From: Acidobacteriota bacterium
GTDB taxonomy: Bacteria; Acidobacteriota; Holophagae; Holophagales; Holophagaceae
Direction of reading: 5' to 3'
NCBI GenBank assembly: GCA_016192145.1
Contig: JACPUT010000016.1
Span: 1 to 64,000 of the forward strand
Length of the DNA: 64,000 bases
Part shown: positions 1-9,332 of the stretch, piece after piece
How the letters are laid out: each line of letters opens with the position of its first letter
Position numbering within the stretch: position 1 is the first letter of the stretch
Position numbers and translations under genes: made by a program
The notes under the pieces: model-generated
Databases searched by the model: none
What the model was told of the DNA's origin: nothing
What the model saw: only the letters and a program-made list of their open reading frames with translations

Positions 1-139
1 CATTGCTACAGGTGCTATCGGTTTCCATTTTCGAGAAAACCGAGCTGGGAAGCGCCTTTGCATCGGTCAGCGAGGGGGTCCTGGAGGCCAACATCCCTAA
101 ACAACTGACAATGCTTGAGATTTAACCGGACACTAGTGG
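1..139 (+). mobile_element. Right end of an IS4-like insertion sequence (partial)
   Basis: The window opens inside an insertion sequence. It holds the last 40 codons of a transposase (stop at 123-125) followed at once by a candidate terminal repeat that reads CACTAGTGTCCGG inward from about position 139. Directly beyond it begins the middle of a PAS domain, so the element appears to have landed inside a sensor kinase gene. The left end and any target duplication lie outside the window. The exact right boundary is uncertain by a few bases. Confidence 0.7.
3..125 (+). CDS. IS4 family transposase, C-terminal fragment
   Basis: The frame open from position 3 to the TAA at 123-125 ends in residues LLQVLSVSIFEKTEL, then about 20 further residues, then NQL-like KQLTMLEI. 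This is the usual tail of IS4-family DDE transposases, where a conserved LQxLSxxxFEKT stretch is followed by a variable stretch and a hydrophobic-acidic end. Only the tail is visible; the DDE catalytic residues are upstream of the window. The family call rests on remembered similarity of the tail and has not been confirmed by a search. Confidence 0.65.
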   Translation: MLQVLSVSIFEKTELGSAFASVSEGVLEANIPKQLTMLEI

Positions 140-151
140 TGGCACACCATC

Positions 152-1978
152 ATGGAGGGGCGAGTCTGGCGGGGCGAAATCTGCAACCGGTCCAAGAGAG
201 GCGCCCACTATTGGGTGGATGCCACCATCGTTCCTTGGCTGGGCCCGGATGGAGAGCCCGAGCGATTCATGGCCCTGAGGAAGGTGATCACCGAACGGAA
301 GCAGGCCGAGGAGCGGGCCCGGCGAAGGGAGGAGCAGCTCGAGGTGCTGCTTCAGATCAGCCGGGATCTGAACCGGGATTTGGATCAGTCCGTGGTGCTG
401 CGCAAGGTGGTGTTAGCGGCCCTCAAGCTCACGGGAGCCCCCTGCGGCGCCGCGGGGGTGATGGAGCAAGGAAAGGTCCGCTTCGCGGAATGCCATCGGG
501 AAGGCGCCTGGCATCCCATGGTGGTTGAATTCGAGCCCGGGGAAGGGGTGCCCGGAACCGTGATCGAATCCAGGCTCCCATACCGGTCCGAGGGAAAACC
601 CGGGGTGGGCCTCGAATCCGAACCGGCCCCCCTGGAATCCGATTTTGCCTGGGGCGCCTGCATTCCCATTCTGGATTGGGACGGCCGAAGCCTGGGTTGC
701 CTCGGGATCCAAGGACCCTCCTCGGGCGCCGGAATCACCGAAGAAGACGTGGCCCTGCTCATGGGCCTTGGGAACGCGGCCTCGGTGGCCCTCGTCAACG
801 CCCGGGACATCGCCCAGCGTGAAACCCATCGAAGGGCCATGGAGCACACCCAAAAGCTAGAAAGCCTCGGAGTCCAGGCGGGGGGAATCGCCCACGACTT
901 CAACAACCTCCTCTCCGCCATCGCGGGCAATGTCGCCTTGGCGCAACTCCACGAGGAAGACGGCCAGGCGGCCCACTACCTGGAAAACGTGAACACCACC
1001 ATCCAAAGGGCGGCGGACCTGACGCACCAGCTCCTGGCCTACGCAGGCAGGGGCAGGTCCGAACGGAAACATGTCCAACTCCATACCCTCGTGGGAGGGA
1101 TGGTGAAACTCCTTAAGGTATCAGTCTCAAAAATGGCCAGGATCCACCTGGACCTCCCCTCGCACCTCCCCACCATCCTGGCCGTCCCTTCAGAACTCCA
1201 GCAGGTGGTCATGAACCTGGTGATCAATGCCTCCGACGCGCTGGGTGAAAAGGAAGGGGATATTTTCCTGACCACCCGACTGGCGGAGCAGGAGCAGCTC
1301 CCCTCCAAGCTCGATGCGGAGGGAAGAACGATTCCCCTTGGAACCTACGTGTGTCTCGAGATTCGTGATACCGGATGCGGGATGCCCACCGAGGTCCAGG
1401 CGAGGATCTTCGACCCATTCTTCACCACCAAATCAACGGGCCGCGGCCTTGGCTTGAGTGCCATCCTGGGGATCCTCCGCCACCACAACGCCTGGATCCA
1501 ACTCGAATCAGCCCCTGGACGGGGCACCACCTTCACCTTGCTGTTCAGCGCGGCAAGCGGGCCCGCTGAGATGCAGGAGGAAGGCCGGATGGAGCCTTGC
1601 TGGATGGGTCATGGCCGCGTTTTGTTGGCCGACGATGAAGTCGATGTGCGCCAATCCACCGCCGACTTGCTCCGCAGGTTTGGGTTTGAAGTGGTGGAAG
1701 CCAGGGATGGAGCCGAAGCCATGAGCTTGTTCGCGGCGGGGCCCCCATTTCAACTCGTGCTCACGGACCTGACCATGCCTCAAATGGATGGCCTCGAATT
1801 GGCGAGGCTGCTTCGGCGCCTGGCCCCTGAGGTCAAGGTGGTGATCTACAGCGGCTTGCCCTTCGAGTTGAATTCCGCGGCCATGGCCGACCTCTCAGGG
1901 CAGCTTCTAAAACCCTTCAAATGGCAGGAACTGAACCAGCTGATGAAGCGATTGCTGGCCCCCTCGGATGAACCTTAG
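152..1978 (+). CDS. Hybrid sensor histidine kinase/response regulator, 5' end cut off by the IS
   Basis: The visible frame encodes 608 residues: the second half of a PAS domain (about 1-50, with RVWRGEICNR and YWVDATIVP), a GAF domain (about 65-220), a HisKA dimerisation segment with the phospho-acceptor His248 in AHDFNN, an HATPase_c domain with a GCGMP and GRGLGL box (about 360-475), and a receiver domain with Asp539 in LTDLTMP. PAS homologues continue upstream with a conserved W-x-T-I segment; here WHTI is present in frame just before ATG 152, but a TAG at 134-136 closes the frame at the IS junction. The gene is therefore a truncated remnant. It could still be translated from ATG 152 if transcribed from the IS, but it would lack its N-terminal sensing part. 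Confidence 0.85.
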   Translation: MEGRVWRGEICNRSKRGAHYWVDATIVPWLGPDGEPERFMALRKVITERKQAEERARRREEQLEVLLQISRDLNRDLDQSVVLRKVVLAALKLTGAPCGAAGVMEQGKVRFAECHREGAWHPMVVEFEPGEGVPGTVIESRLPYRSEGKPGVGLESEPAPLESDFAWGACIPILDWDGRSLGCLGIQGPSSGAGITEEDVALLMGLGNAASVALVNARDIAQRETHRRAMEHTQKLESLGVQAGGIAHDFNNLLSAIAGNVALAQLHEEDGQAAHYLENVNTTIQRAADLTHQLLAYAGRGRSERKHVQLHTLVGGMVKLLKVSVSKMARIHLDLPSHLPTILAVPSELQQVVMNLVINASDALGEKEGDIFLTTRLAEQEQLPSKLDAEGRTIPLGTYVCLEIRDTGCGMPTEVQARIFDPFFTTKSTGRGLGLSAILGILRHHNAWIQLESAPGRGTTFTLLFSAASGPAEMQEEGRMEPCWMGHGRVLLADDEVDVRQSTADLLRRFGFEVVEARDGAEAMSLFAAGPPFQLVLTDLTMPQMDGLELARLLRRLAPEVKVVIYSGLPFELNSAAMADLSGQLLKPFKWQELNQLMKRLLAPSDEP

Positions 1979-2035
1979 GCTCCGGCCACCAGGACCGCTC
2001 GGATCGGCTTCGAACCCCCTCCGGGCGAGAGGGGC

Positions 2036-3622
2036 TCATACCTTGAACACCCGGATGTTGTCGTGCAGCAATTCCGCCGCCTTGGCCAGATCCATGGCCG
2101 TGCGGCTCACTTCGTGCACGGTGGCGGCCATCTCCTCGGAGGCGGCCGCGTTTTCCGAGCTCTGGTCCCGGGCCCTCTCGAGCTGGTGATTCACTTCGTT
2201 GGCCGTGCGGGCCTGTTCCCCGGTGGCCTGCCCGATCTCCAGTGCGATGTGGGAGAGAGCTTCGGACTGCTCCCGGATCCGATCGATGGCGACGACGGTG
2301 GAGGTGACCAGCTCCTCCGTCTCCTTCACGGAGGTATCGCAGGCATGGATGAGGGCGGCGATCTCCTTGGCCGACACGGAGGAACGCTCGGCCAGCTTGC
2401 GCACTTCCTCCGCCACCACGGCGAAGCCCTTGCCCATGGCGCCCGCCTTGGCGGCCTCGATGGCCGCGTTGAGGGAGAGCAGGTTGGTCTGGCGGGCGAT
2501 GTCCTGGATGACCTGGACGGCCCGCACCATCTGCACCATGGAATCATGCAGCCGGGCCATGGCCTCGGAGGTGGCTTGACCCGATTCGGCACCGGCCTGG
2601 GCGGCCCTGCGGGATTCCTCGGTCTGCTTCTGGGAAGCGTTCGCGTTGCCCGCCACCTGCTCCACGGAGGCCGAAAGCTCGTGCATGGCCGCGGCGATCT
2701 GCTCCGAGAGGGAGCGCTGGAATTCCACGTTCTTGGCGATCTGGTCCGAGGTCTGGCTCATCTCCACGGCCCCGGCCGAGAGTTCCTGGGAGCTGCTGGC
2801 CACGGTCGTGGAAATCCCCGTGAGGTTCCTCACCACCTGCTCGAAGTGGGCCACGGAGGCATTCAGGCTCCGGGTGACCTCGCCGAGCTCGTCCTCGCTG
2901 AGCACCGGGGCCCGGTAGCTGAGGTCGTTCTGGTCCATGCGGGCGGCCAACCCCACGATGGCCTTCACGCTGCCATTGATCCCGCCGATGATCCGCGCCG
3001 CCAGCCAGGCCGCGGCGGAGAAGCCCGCGGCCAGGAGCATCAGGTTCCACAGGAGGCTCGTCTGGTAGCGCTCCTGGGCGCCCCGGGCCTCCTCATCCGC
3101 CACCCGGATCTGGAGGTCCACGAGCTTGCTGATCTCCCCCGTGAGGGGATCGAAGGTCTGGTACAGCTCGGTTTTCACGAAGACGTCCAGATCCGGGGCG
3201 TTCCTCGCGTCGATGATCCCCATGAGGCGGGCCACCTTGGCATCGGAGGCGGCCATGAGGGGCTTGACGCGATCCACGATGGCCTGTTCCTCCGGGGCCA
3301 TGGCGGTGCCGAGGTAGGCGCTCCACTGGGTCTGGATCGTGGCCGTGGCGTCGCGAACGGCCTTGGCCCCCTCGGCCCAGTCCAGGTTCCCGTTCCGGAC
3401 CTTGTGGGAGGTGTCCACGATGTTCACGGCGTACATGTCGGACACGGCCTTCAGCTGGCCCAAGGGGACCACGCGGTCCGCCTGGATGGAGGTCATGGCC
3501 TGATTGGACTGGCGCATGCCCCAGAAGCCGAAGCCCCCCACCAGCAGGGTGAGGAGGGACAGCATTCCCACGAGGAAGATCAGCCGCCTGCGGATGCTCT
3601 GCTTGGATACCGAGGACGCCAT
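2036..3622 (-). CDS. Methyl-accepting chemotaxis protein
   Basis: A 528-residue transmembrane chemoreceptor. It has a membrane segment at about 12-35, a periplasmic four-helix-bundle type sensor region (about 36-188), a second membrane segment (about 190-212), a HAMP linker and a long methyl-accepting signalling domain. The hairpin tip that contacts CheA and CheW reads [18 protein letters not shown] at about 374-391, close to the family consensus. No CheR-binding pentapeptide is visible at the C-terminus, which ends in [11 protein letters not shown]. It fits with the many flagellar genes in the window, but its ligand cannot be told from sequence. It is transcribed away from bioB across a 195-bp gap. 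Confidence 0.95.
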   Translation of the reverse strand: MASSVSKQSIRRRLIFLVGMLSLLTLLVGGFGFWGMRQSNQAMTSIQADRVVPLGQLKAVSDMYAVNIVDTSHKVRNGNLDWAEGAKAVRDATATIQTQWSAYLGTAMAPEEQAIVDRVKPLMAASDAKVARLMGIIDARNAPDLDVFVKTELYQTFDPLTGEISKLVDLQIRVADEEARGAQERYQTSLLWNLMLLAAGFSAAAWLAARIIGGINGSVKAIVGLAARMDQNDLSYRAPVLSEDELGEVTRSLNASVAHFEQVVRNLTGISTTVASSSQELSAGAVEMSQTSDQIAKNVEFQRSLSEQIAAAMHELSASVEQVAGNANASQKQTEESRRAAQAGAESGQATSEAMARLHDSMVQMVRAVQVIQDIARQTNLLSLNAAIEAAKAGAMGKGFAVVAEEVRKLAERSSVSAKEIAALIHACDTSVKETEELVTSTVVAIDRIREQSEALSHIALEIGQATGEQARTANEVNHQLERARDQSSENAAASEEMAATVHEVSRTAMDLAKAAELLHDNIRVFKV

Positions 3623-3817
3623 GGCAACTCCAACGGATCGGGCCCGGCCTTGGCCGAGGGTCGGCGATTCAAGAGAGACGGACCCGGTGGTAGGCCCCTC
3701 TTCGGCCGCATTTGTCAGGAACCTTGAGATCCGGCCGGGGACCTTGGGAATTCTTCGAGCTGAGGGTGCCCGGGGCCCCCGTGGTAATCTTGCCGTTTAT
3801 CTAAAGGGATCCAGGCC

Positions 3818-4771
3818 ATGCGCACCGTCGACGAGATCCGCGCCCTCCACGACCTCCCCTTCCCGGAACTGCTCTACCGGGCGGCCACCGTGCACCGGGA
3901 GCACTGGGACGCCCAGGACATCCAGTTCTGCACCCTGGACAGCATCAAGACGGGCGCCTGTCCGGAAGATTGCTCCTACTGCCCCCAGAGCGCCCGCTAC
4001 GCCACCGAGGTGAAGGTGGAGCCCCTCAAGGAAGTGGAGCGCGTGCTGGAGGGGGCCAAGGCCGCCCAGGCCGCCGGTTCCACCCGCTACTGCATGGGCG
4101 CCGCCTGGCGCGAGGTGCGCGAGGGCGAGCAGTTCGACGCCGTCATCGACATGGTGAAGGGCGTGAAGGGCCTCGGCATGGAGGTCTGCGTCACCCTCGG
4201 CATGGTGAACAAGGATCAGGCCCTGCGCCTGAAGGACGCCGGCTGCGACGTGTACAACCACAACATCGATAGCAGCCGCGAGTTCTACGAGAAGATCATC
4301 ACCACCCGCACCTACGACGACCGCCTCAACACCCTGAAGACCGTGCGCGAGGCGGGCCTCGAAGTCTGCAGCGGCGGCATCCTGGGCATGGGCGAGACGC
4401 AGGAGGACCGCATCCACTTCCTCCACGAGCTCACGAAGCTGGAGCCCGCCCCCGAGAGCGTGCCCATCAACCAGCTCGTGGCCACGGAGGGCACGCCCCT
4501 GGCCGATGCCAAGCCCCTGCCCCCCTTCGACCTCGTGCGCATGATCGCCACGGCCCGCATCCTCTTCCCCACGAGCCGCGTGCGCCTCAGCGCCGGCCGA
4601 ACGGCCATGACGGACGAGCTGCAGGCCCTCTGCTTCTTCGCGGGCGCCAACAGCCTCTTCACCGGCGACAAGCTCCTCACGGCCCCCAACCCCGGCCAGA
4701 GCCACGATCACTCCCTGGTCCAGGCCCTGGGCATGAAGGTGGAGCGCGGCGCGGCGGCCGTCCACGCCTGA
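3818..4771 (+). CDS. bioB: Biotin synthase
   Basis: Radical SAM enzyme that inserts sulfur into dethiobiotin, the last step of biotin synthesis. The 317-residue protein has the radical-SAM cysteine triad Cys48, Cys52, Cys55 in GACPEDCSYC, the following YCPQSARY, and the biotin-synthase C-terminal part with RLSAGR and LCFFAGANS. Length is normal for BioB. An AAAGGGA purine run precedes the ATG by about eight bases. No other bio genes lie nearby, and no BirA-type operator was recognised upstream, so it seems to be a single-gene unit. A tandem-arm inverted repeat follows it. Confidence 0.97.
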   Translation: MRTVDEIRALHDLPFPELLYRAATVHREHWDAQDIQFCTLDSIKTGACPEDCSYCPQSARYATEVKVEPLKEVERVLEGAKAAQAAGSTRYCMGAAWREVREGEQFDAVIDMVKGVKGLGMEVCVTLGMVNKDQALRLKDAGCDVYNHNIDSSREFYEKIITTRTYDDRLNTLKTVREAGLEVCSGGILGMGETQEDRIHFLHELTKLEPAPESVPINQLVATEGTPLADAKPLPPFDLVRMIATARILFPTSRVRLSAGRTAMTDELQALCFFAGANSLFTGDKLLTAPNPGQSHDHSLVQALGMKVERGAAAVHA

Positions 4772-4783
4772 GGCGGAACCTTG

Positions 4784-4933
4784 GATCGTGCGTCTGGTCC
4801 CACGCCTGGAAGGCGATCGGCTCTAGGCTATTGGCTTTAGCTGATTCCGAAAACACAAGGGGCCGACCGGAATTCCGTTCCCAGCAAGAGCCAAGAGCCA
4901 AGAGCCGAAAGCCTAGAGTCACCCGCACGATCG
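4784..4933. repeat. Tandem-arm inverted repeat A, GGCTYTN heptamer family
   Basis: The outer ends are a perfect 9-bp inverted pair, GATCGTGCG at 4784-4792 and its complement at 4924-4932. Inside, CTCTAGGCT at 4821-4829 pairs with 4910-4918. The left arm is made of heptamers GGCTCTA, GGCTATT, GGCTTTA (4819-4839). The right arm is AAGAGCC three times (4886-4906) then GAAAGCC. The unpaired middle contains GGCCGACC and a CGAAAACAC stretch. It lies between bioB and the convergent GH2 gene and contains no coding sequence that I recognise. Confidence 0.8.
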
Positions 4934-4944
4934 GGGTTGGAGCG

Positions 4945-7419
4945 CTATTCCGGGCCCCGGACGGTGAGCGTCTCGGCCGTGTTCAGGGCGCTGAGGTGGG
5001 CCTTGAAGCGCCGGGGGGATTCGCCCAGGGCCGTGAAGCGCAGGTGCTTCACCTGGCCGGGCACCAGATGGAAATAGTCATCGTCGGGCCTCCAGCCAGG
5101 AGCCTCCACCGCCACGGATTGGAGGAAGGCGCTCCCCGAGAGCTTCAGGATCAGCTCGGTGGAGGTGGTCACCTGGACCTCCGCCCTCCAGCCCACGTTC
5201 TCCACGGGCGCCAGGGCGAGCCCGCTCGGGAAGTGGACATCCTCCGAGATCACGTCGCCCGTGACCGCATCCCGCAACCGGGCCACGGTGGCGTGGTGCT
5301 TGGGCGGCCCGAAGCGGTAGGCGTAGGTGATGTCGGTGAAGGTGCCCAGCAGGGCGTCGGCGGAACGCAGCTCCGTGGAGAAGGGCGCCACCCGCAGGGC
5401 CTCGGAGCCCTTGCCCACGGAAGTCCGGGGGCCCTGCCACAGCTCCAGCTCCACCTGCGCCTCGAGGGGCGCTGGTGAATCGTTCACCACATGAACGCCC
5501 AGGCCATCCAAGCCCTCATCCGAGAGGTGGATGCTCCGGGGTGCCCAGGCCCGGCGGGCATACCAGTAGGCGGCCTTGGGGCGGCCCAGGCTGTCCAGGA
5601 GCCCCCAGCCCGCACCGGGCCAGAGGTCATTCCAGAACCAGACGAGGGCCCCGCCGCAGGTGCTCCCGGCGCGGCGCCACTCGGCGTAGGTGCGCCGGAT
5701 GAGCTCTCCCGTCACCACCCGGGAGCGGGCGTAGTAGCCCTCGGGATCCGCCGCGCGGAGCGCCACGGGATCCACTCCGAAGCCCTCCCGCAGATAGTGG
5801 TCGCGCACGTCCTCGAAGTCCCACCCGGCGCCGGAGTCGCGCGGCACCCGGGCCTTCCAAAGGGGCTGGTGGGGCAGGAGCGGGGCCTCCGGCGAGAGGT
5901 GATCCATCGTCGCGGCATCGGGCACATGGGAGAACCCCAGGCACTCGGGTGTGAACTTCACGGCGGCGGCGCGCGCATCCGCCAGCGGGCGGCGGTAGGC
6001 CCCCACGCCGTAGTAGTGGGTGAGGCCCGTGCCGGTGTGGAAGGGCAGCGCGCCTTCGCAGGGGGTGGACGGGAAGTAGGGAATGCCGGGGTGGAGCCGC
6101 GCGCAGGTGGCGGGTAGTTCCGTGGCGAAGAAGGGGGAGGACCAGTCGGGCCGGGGCAGGCCCAGCATGGCCGCCTGCTGCTCGATCTCGCTGCTCCCGC
6201 AGTAAACCGTGATGCAGGGGTGCTTCTGCAGGCGGGAGAGCTGGGCCACGATCTCCGCTTCCACATCGGCCCGGAAAGGCTCATCGCCAAAGGGGTAGTC
6301 CATGTTGGCGAACATGAAGTCCTGCCACACCATGAGGCCCAGCTCATCGCAGAGGGTGTAGAAGGCCTCGGTTTCGTAGGTCATGGTGCCGCCTACACGG
6401 AGCATGTTCGCGCCCGCGTCCCGCGCCGCCGTGAGGGAGGCCCGCAGCGCCGGGGGATCCGCGGCGAGGGTCACCATGTCCGAGGTGGTCCAGCAGGCGC
6501 CCCGGGCGAAGACGGCCACGCCGTTCACCCGGACCTGCACGAGGCCGCCCGCGCGCTCCACCTGCACGGCCTTGAAGCCCACGCGGCCGCAGGGAAAGGA
6601 GCGGTTCCCCTCCTCGGAGGACAGCTCGATGGCAGCGTCCAGAAGCTGCGGCGCGCCGTGGGTGTGGGGCCACCAGAGGGGGATCTCCGGCAGATCGAAG
6701 GCGCCCTCCAGGTGCAGCGCGTCGCCCTCCCGGGAGGCCCGCAGCGCCAGCTGCTGCTTGCCGACGCGGAGCAGGGCCTCGCTTTTCGCCCACTGGGCGG
6801 GGAGGCGCACCACCGCCTTCAGTTCCACCCGGCCCGTGGTGCCCACGGCCCAGGTGCGCAGATCCAACCAGCGCATCGCCGGGGCGTCCCAGGAGGTCCA
6901 GGTGACGGCCCGCCAGGGGCCCACGGCCTGAATGGGCGGAGTCCAGCCGGGGATGCGGCCCAGCAGCGTGGTGCGGATCCACCGCAGGTTCTGGTTCCGC
7001 ACGAGGGAGGTCTTCCACCGGGGCCGGGGCCGGCGTCCGGCCAGCTCCGCCTCGAGGGACCGGAAGCGGATCACCAGCTCGTGGGGCCCCGCACCCAGGT
7101 CCGGGAGGTCCACTTCGTGGGGGCGGAACATGTTCCGGGATTGCAGGATGAACCGGCCATCCAGCCAGACCTCCGCCAGGGTGGCGAGCCCCTCGAAGTT
7201 CAAGGTGCCGGGCCCCTCGGCGTTGAGCGTGGTGCGGTACCACCAGTCCTGGGAATCGAAGGCTCCCGGCTGATCCACGGAGAGGCCCAGCGTCTGCGCC
7301 ACGGTGCCCGGCACCACCGCGCTGGCCCAGGGGCCTTCATTCATCCAGGGGCCCGGTTCCGCGTGGAGGCCCGGCTCCGTGGGACGCAGCTGCCAGCCGG
7401 TTCCGAAGGGCCCGGTCAT
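4945..7419 (-). CDS. Glycoside hydrolase family 2, beta-mannosidase-like
   Basis: A protein of 824 residues with the GH2 layout: an N-terminal jelly-roll sugar-binding domain (with VWLDGRF and a conserved DWWYRT segment), an immunoglobulin-like middle domain, a TIM barrel and C-terminal beta domains. The acid/base position reads YCGSSEIEQQ where beta-mannosidases usually have GNNE, and the likely nucleophile lies in FTPECLGF. Both glutamates are kept although their neighbours differ, so the substrate may not be a normal mannoside. No signal peptide is seen, so it probably acts in the cytoplasm. The start is set at ATG 7419, which overlaps the upstream stop as ATGA. This coupling ties it to the carrier-protein operon. 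A longer upstream frame exists but is out-of-frame sequence of the neighbour. Confidence 0.85.
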   Translation of the reverse strand: MTGPFGTGWQLRPTEPGLHAEPGPWMNEGPWASAVVPGTVAQTLGLSVDQPGAFDSQDWWYRTTLNAEGPGTLNFEGLATLAEVWLDGRFILQSRNMFRPHEVDLPDLGAGPHELVIRFRSLEAELAGRRPRPRWKTSLVRNQNLRWIRTTLLGRIPGWTPPIQAVGPWRAVTWTSWDAPAMRWLDLRTWAVGTTGRVELKAVVRLPAQWAKSEALLRVGKQQLALRASREGDALHLEGAFDLPEIPLWWPHTHGAPQLLDAAIELSSEEGNRSFPCGRVGFKAVQVERAGGLVQVRVNGVAVFARGACWTTSDMVTLAADPPALRASLTAARDAGANMLRVGGTMTYETEAFYTLCDELGLMVWQDFMFANMDYPFGDEPFRADVEAEIVAQLSRLQKHPCITVYCGSSEIEQQAAMLGLPRPDWSSPFFATELPATCARLHPGIPYFPSTPCEGALPFHTGTGLTHYYGVGAYRRPLADARAAAVKFTPECLGFSHVPDAATMDHLSPEAPLLPHQPLWKARVPRDSGAGWDFEDVRDHYLREGFGVDPVALRAADPEGYYARSRVVTGELIRRTYAEWRRAGSTCGGALVWFWNDLWPGAGWGLLDSLGRPKAAYWYARRAWAPRSIHLSDEGLDGLGVHVVNDSPAPLEAQVELELWQGPRTSVGKGSEALRVAPFSTELRSADALLGTFTDITYAYRFGPPKHHATVARLRDAVTGDVISEDVHFPSGLALAPVENVGWRAEVQVTTSTELILKLSGSAFLQSVAVEAPGWRPDDDYFHLVPGQVKHLRFTALGESPRRFKAHLSALNTAETLTVRGPE

Positions 7420-8393
7420 GCGGGGAACCGGTTCCGGAGGGCCCCCATGCCGCGATCCCAGGCCGCGCCCAGGGCATCGATGACGGCCACATCGAAGGGG
7501 CGCTTCCGTGCCATGGAACGAGCCAGCTGGAACTGATAGGCCTTGGTGGTGGTGCTGATCTCCCGGAAGGCCGCCTCGGCTTCCCCGAGCCCTTCGACGC
7601 CCTGCCGGCCGAGCCACTGCAGGTAGGTGGCGGCCAACTCGTAGCAGGCGCCGAACTGGCGGAAGGTGGCGAAGGAGTAAGCGTGGAAGAGTTCGATGTC
7701 GGCCTTGAGCAGCCACTCCGAATCCGCCTCCAGCCGGGCCTTGAAGGGCCCGAAGGGATTCCGCTCCGGCGCCCGGGCGAGCTGATCCTTCAGCAGCTCC
7801 AGGGAAATGGCCACTTGCTCCTCGGGGGAGGGCTTGCGGAAGTGGCGGAGGAACTTCACGTACTCGATGTAGGGCGGCATCATCCGCGCGTGGACGAGGC
7901 CCTCGGTCTGGAAGATGTCCCTGAAGTCCTGCCCTTCGAGGGCGTGGTAGCCCTGGTTGTGGAAGTAGCCCATCCACTCCCGGGCGGGATCGATGGCGTT
8001 CACGGACACGGTGGATTTCACGTGGGCCAGCTTGTAGGCCGTCCCCGCGGTATCCGGAAGGAAGAAGCTATCCAGCTCCACGAGCACCGGATGCCCCTGG
8101 GCCACCTGTTCCTCGATGTGGGCCACGAGGGGGCGCCAGGGCGCCAGCTCGTGGACCTCGAAGCCGTAGAGGCGCATGAGATCCGCATGCTCGAACTTGA
8201 AGAAGGTCCACTGATCCCCCTCGAAGTCGATGGCCAGGGTGAAGGCCATGGCGGCGAGGGGTTCATGCCCCATCCCGTGGAGCAGCTCCACGATCACGTC
8301 GGTGTAGCAGTTCGTCTCCACCCACGTGCGATCCTCCCCATGGATGAGGTGGCGCTGGTAGGTGGCGGGATCCAGGGGCGCGATGGACTTCAT
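7416..8393 (-). CDS. DUF1839 family protein
   Basis: A 325-residue soluble protein of the DUF1839 family, recognised from LDPATYQRHLIHGEDRTW, the WVETNCYTDV segment, FEGDQWTFFKF and the PVLVELDSFFLPDTAGTAY region. A cysteine-histidine-aspartate arrangement (NCY, HVK, D in AIDP) recalls papain-fold proteins such as BtrH-type acyltransferases. That comparison is an inference. It starts 8 nt after the ligase gene and overlaps the GH2 start by four bases. DUF1839 genes are known to accompany amino acid:[carrier protein] ligases, so a role in handling the aminoacyl group on the carrier protein is plausible. Confidence 0.8.
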   Translation of the reverse strand: MKSIAPLDPATYQRHLIHGEDRTWVETNCYTDVIVELLHGMGHEPLAAMAFTLAIDFEGDQWTFFKFEHADLMRLYGFEVHELAPWRPLVAHIEEQVAQGHPVLVELDSFFLPDTAGTAYKLAHVKSTVSVNAIDPAREWMGYFHNQGYHALEGQDFRDIFQTEGLVHARMMPPYIEYVKFLRHFRKPSPEEQVAISLELLKDQLARAPERNPFGPFKARLEADSEWLLKADIELFHAYSFATFRQFGACYELAATYLQWLGRQGVEGLGEAEAAFREISTTTKAYQFQLARSMARKRPFDVAVIDALGAAWDRGMGALRNRFPA

Positions 8394-8401
8394 GCGGCCC
8401 C

Positions 8402-9328
8402 TCAGGCGCCCAGCTCGAGCACCTTCCGCACGGCGACAGGCCAGGTGGCGGGATCGAGGCCGTGGACCTTGAAGAGGGCCAAGGCGATGCGCTCCAGACC
8501 GAAGCCGATGCAGGCGGTGTGGGCGGGCTGGCCATCCGCGGTGCGGATGTCGAAGGCGTGGCCGAAATAATCGAGGTGGAGGTTGCAGGAGGTGATGGCC
8601 GTGGGCTTCTCCTCGGAGCAGATGGGGATCACCAGCTCGAACTTGAGCACCTGTTCGCGCTGGGTGGCCTTGGCCATGCGGCCGCCGCGCCCGAAAAAGG
8701 GATCGTTGGCCACCACCGACTCCACGGGGAGCCCCACGGAGTGGAGGATCCCCTTTCCCCGCTCCAACCACTCGTCGCGGTGGGCCAGGGCCTGCCCCGC
8801 GGTGCCCAGGCGCACGAATTCCCGCTGACGGAAGATCTGCATGCGCGCGGGGTCATCGGAGGGCTCGTGGCGGAAGACGTAGCCCTGCAGATCCACCAGC
8901 CGGCCGCCCTCGGGCAAGGTCCCCGTGGAGGCCGGATAGAGGGGGTAGCAGGCCGCGGGGATCATCATCACTTCGCTGGGTTCGAGGTCGCGGGTCCAAT
9001 CCTCCCCCCCCTCGAACTTGCGGATCATCTCGGCGTGTTCCGGGTCCTTGCCCATGAAGCTGTGCACGGAGCCCATGAGGTCGGGGAAGTTGTGGATGTG
9101 GTTGATCTCGCAATAGTGCGCCCGGCTGAAGATGGGGGGGAAGCACACCACCTCGGCCTTCATCGGGGCGGCATGCCGCGTGACCAGGGCCTCGAACCGG
9201 GTGATGATCTCCTCGAATCGGCCGCTGCGCCCGTAGACGCCCCGCACCCCGCTGGGGATCAGGAGGCCCGAGTTCACCAGGTCCTCCTGGTAGAGCTTGT
9301 AGGGATCGAGTTCGATGGCTCCGCACAT
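8402..9328 (-). CDS. Amino acid:[carrier protein] ligase (class II aaRS-like)
   Basis: A 308-residue homologue of the catalytic core of seryl-tRNA synthetase without a tRNA-binding arm. Motif 2-like residues are in FRHEP...FRQREFVRLG and motif 3 is CIGFGLERIAL. Cysteines in AACYPLYP and TSCNLHLDYFG with the Glu of QREFVR match the zinc-binding positions of atypical SerRS-like enzymes. Members of this family studied in Bradyrhizobium and Agrobacterium load glycine or alanine on the phosphopantetheine of a small carrier protein rather than on tRNA. Here such a carrier protein is encoded two genes upstream. The start ATG 9328 lies 4 nt after the stop of the upstream gene. The amino acid specificity cannot be read from sequence. 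Confidence 0.88.
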   Translation of the reverse strand: MCGAIELDPYKLYQEDLVNSGLLIPSGVRGVYGRSGRFEEIITRFEALVTRHAAPMKAEVVCFPPIFSRAHYCEINHIHNFPDLMGSVHSFMGKDPEHAEMIRKFEGGEDWTRDLEPSEVMMIPAACYPLYPASTGTLPEGGRLVDLQGYVFRHEPSDDPARMQIFRQREFVRLGTAGQALAHRDEWLERGKGILHSVGLPVESVVANDPFFGRGGRMAKATQREQVLKFELVIPICSEEKPTAITSCNLHLDYFGHAFDIRTADGQPAHTACIGFGLERIALALFKVHGLDPATWPVAVRKVLELGA

Positions 9329-9332
9329 AAAC

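Noticed and set aside
2063-3727. Long plus-strand open frame of over 500 codons opposite the chemoreceptor gene
   Set aside because: The translation is rich in His, Gly and Ala, as expected for the antisense of GC-rich coding DNA, and no domain is visible; the chemoreceptor on the other strand is unmistakable.
3623-3817. Sigma-28 promoter for the chemoreceptor gene
   Set aside because: A GCCGACCC sequence resembles the -10 but no TAAA-type -35 lies at the right distance.
7420-7977. N-terminal extension of the GH2 gene
   Set aside because: The added 186 residues are Arg/Pro/Gly-rich out-of-frame sequence of the DUF1839 gene; the true start overlaps that gene's stop by four bases.
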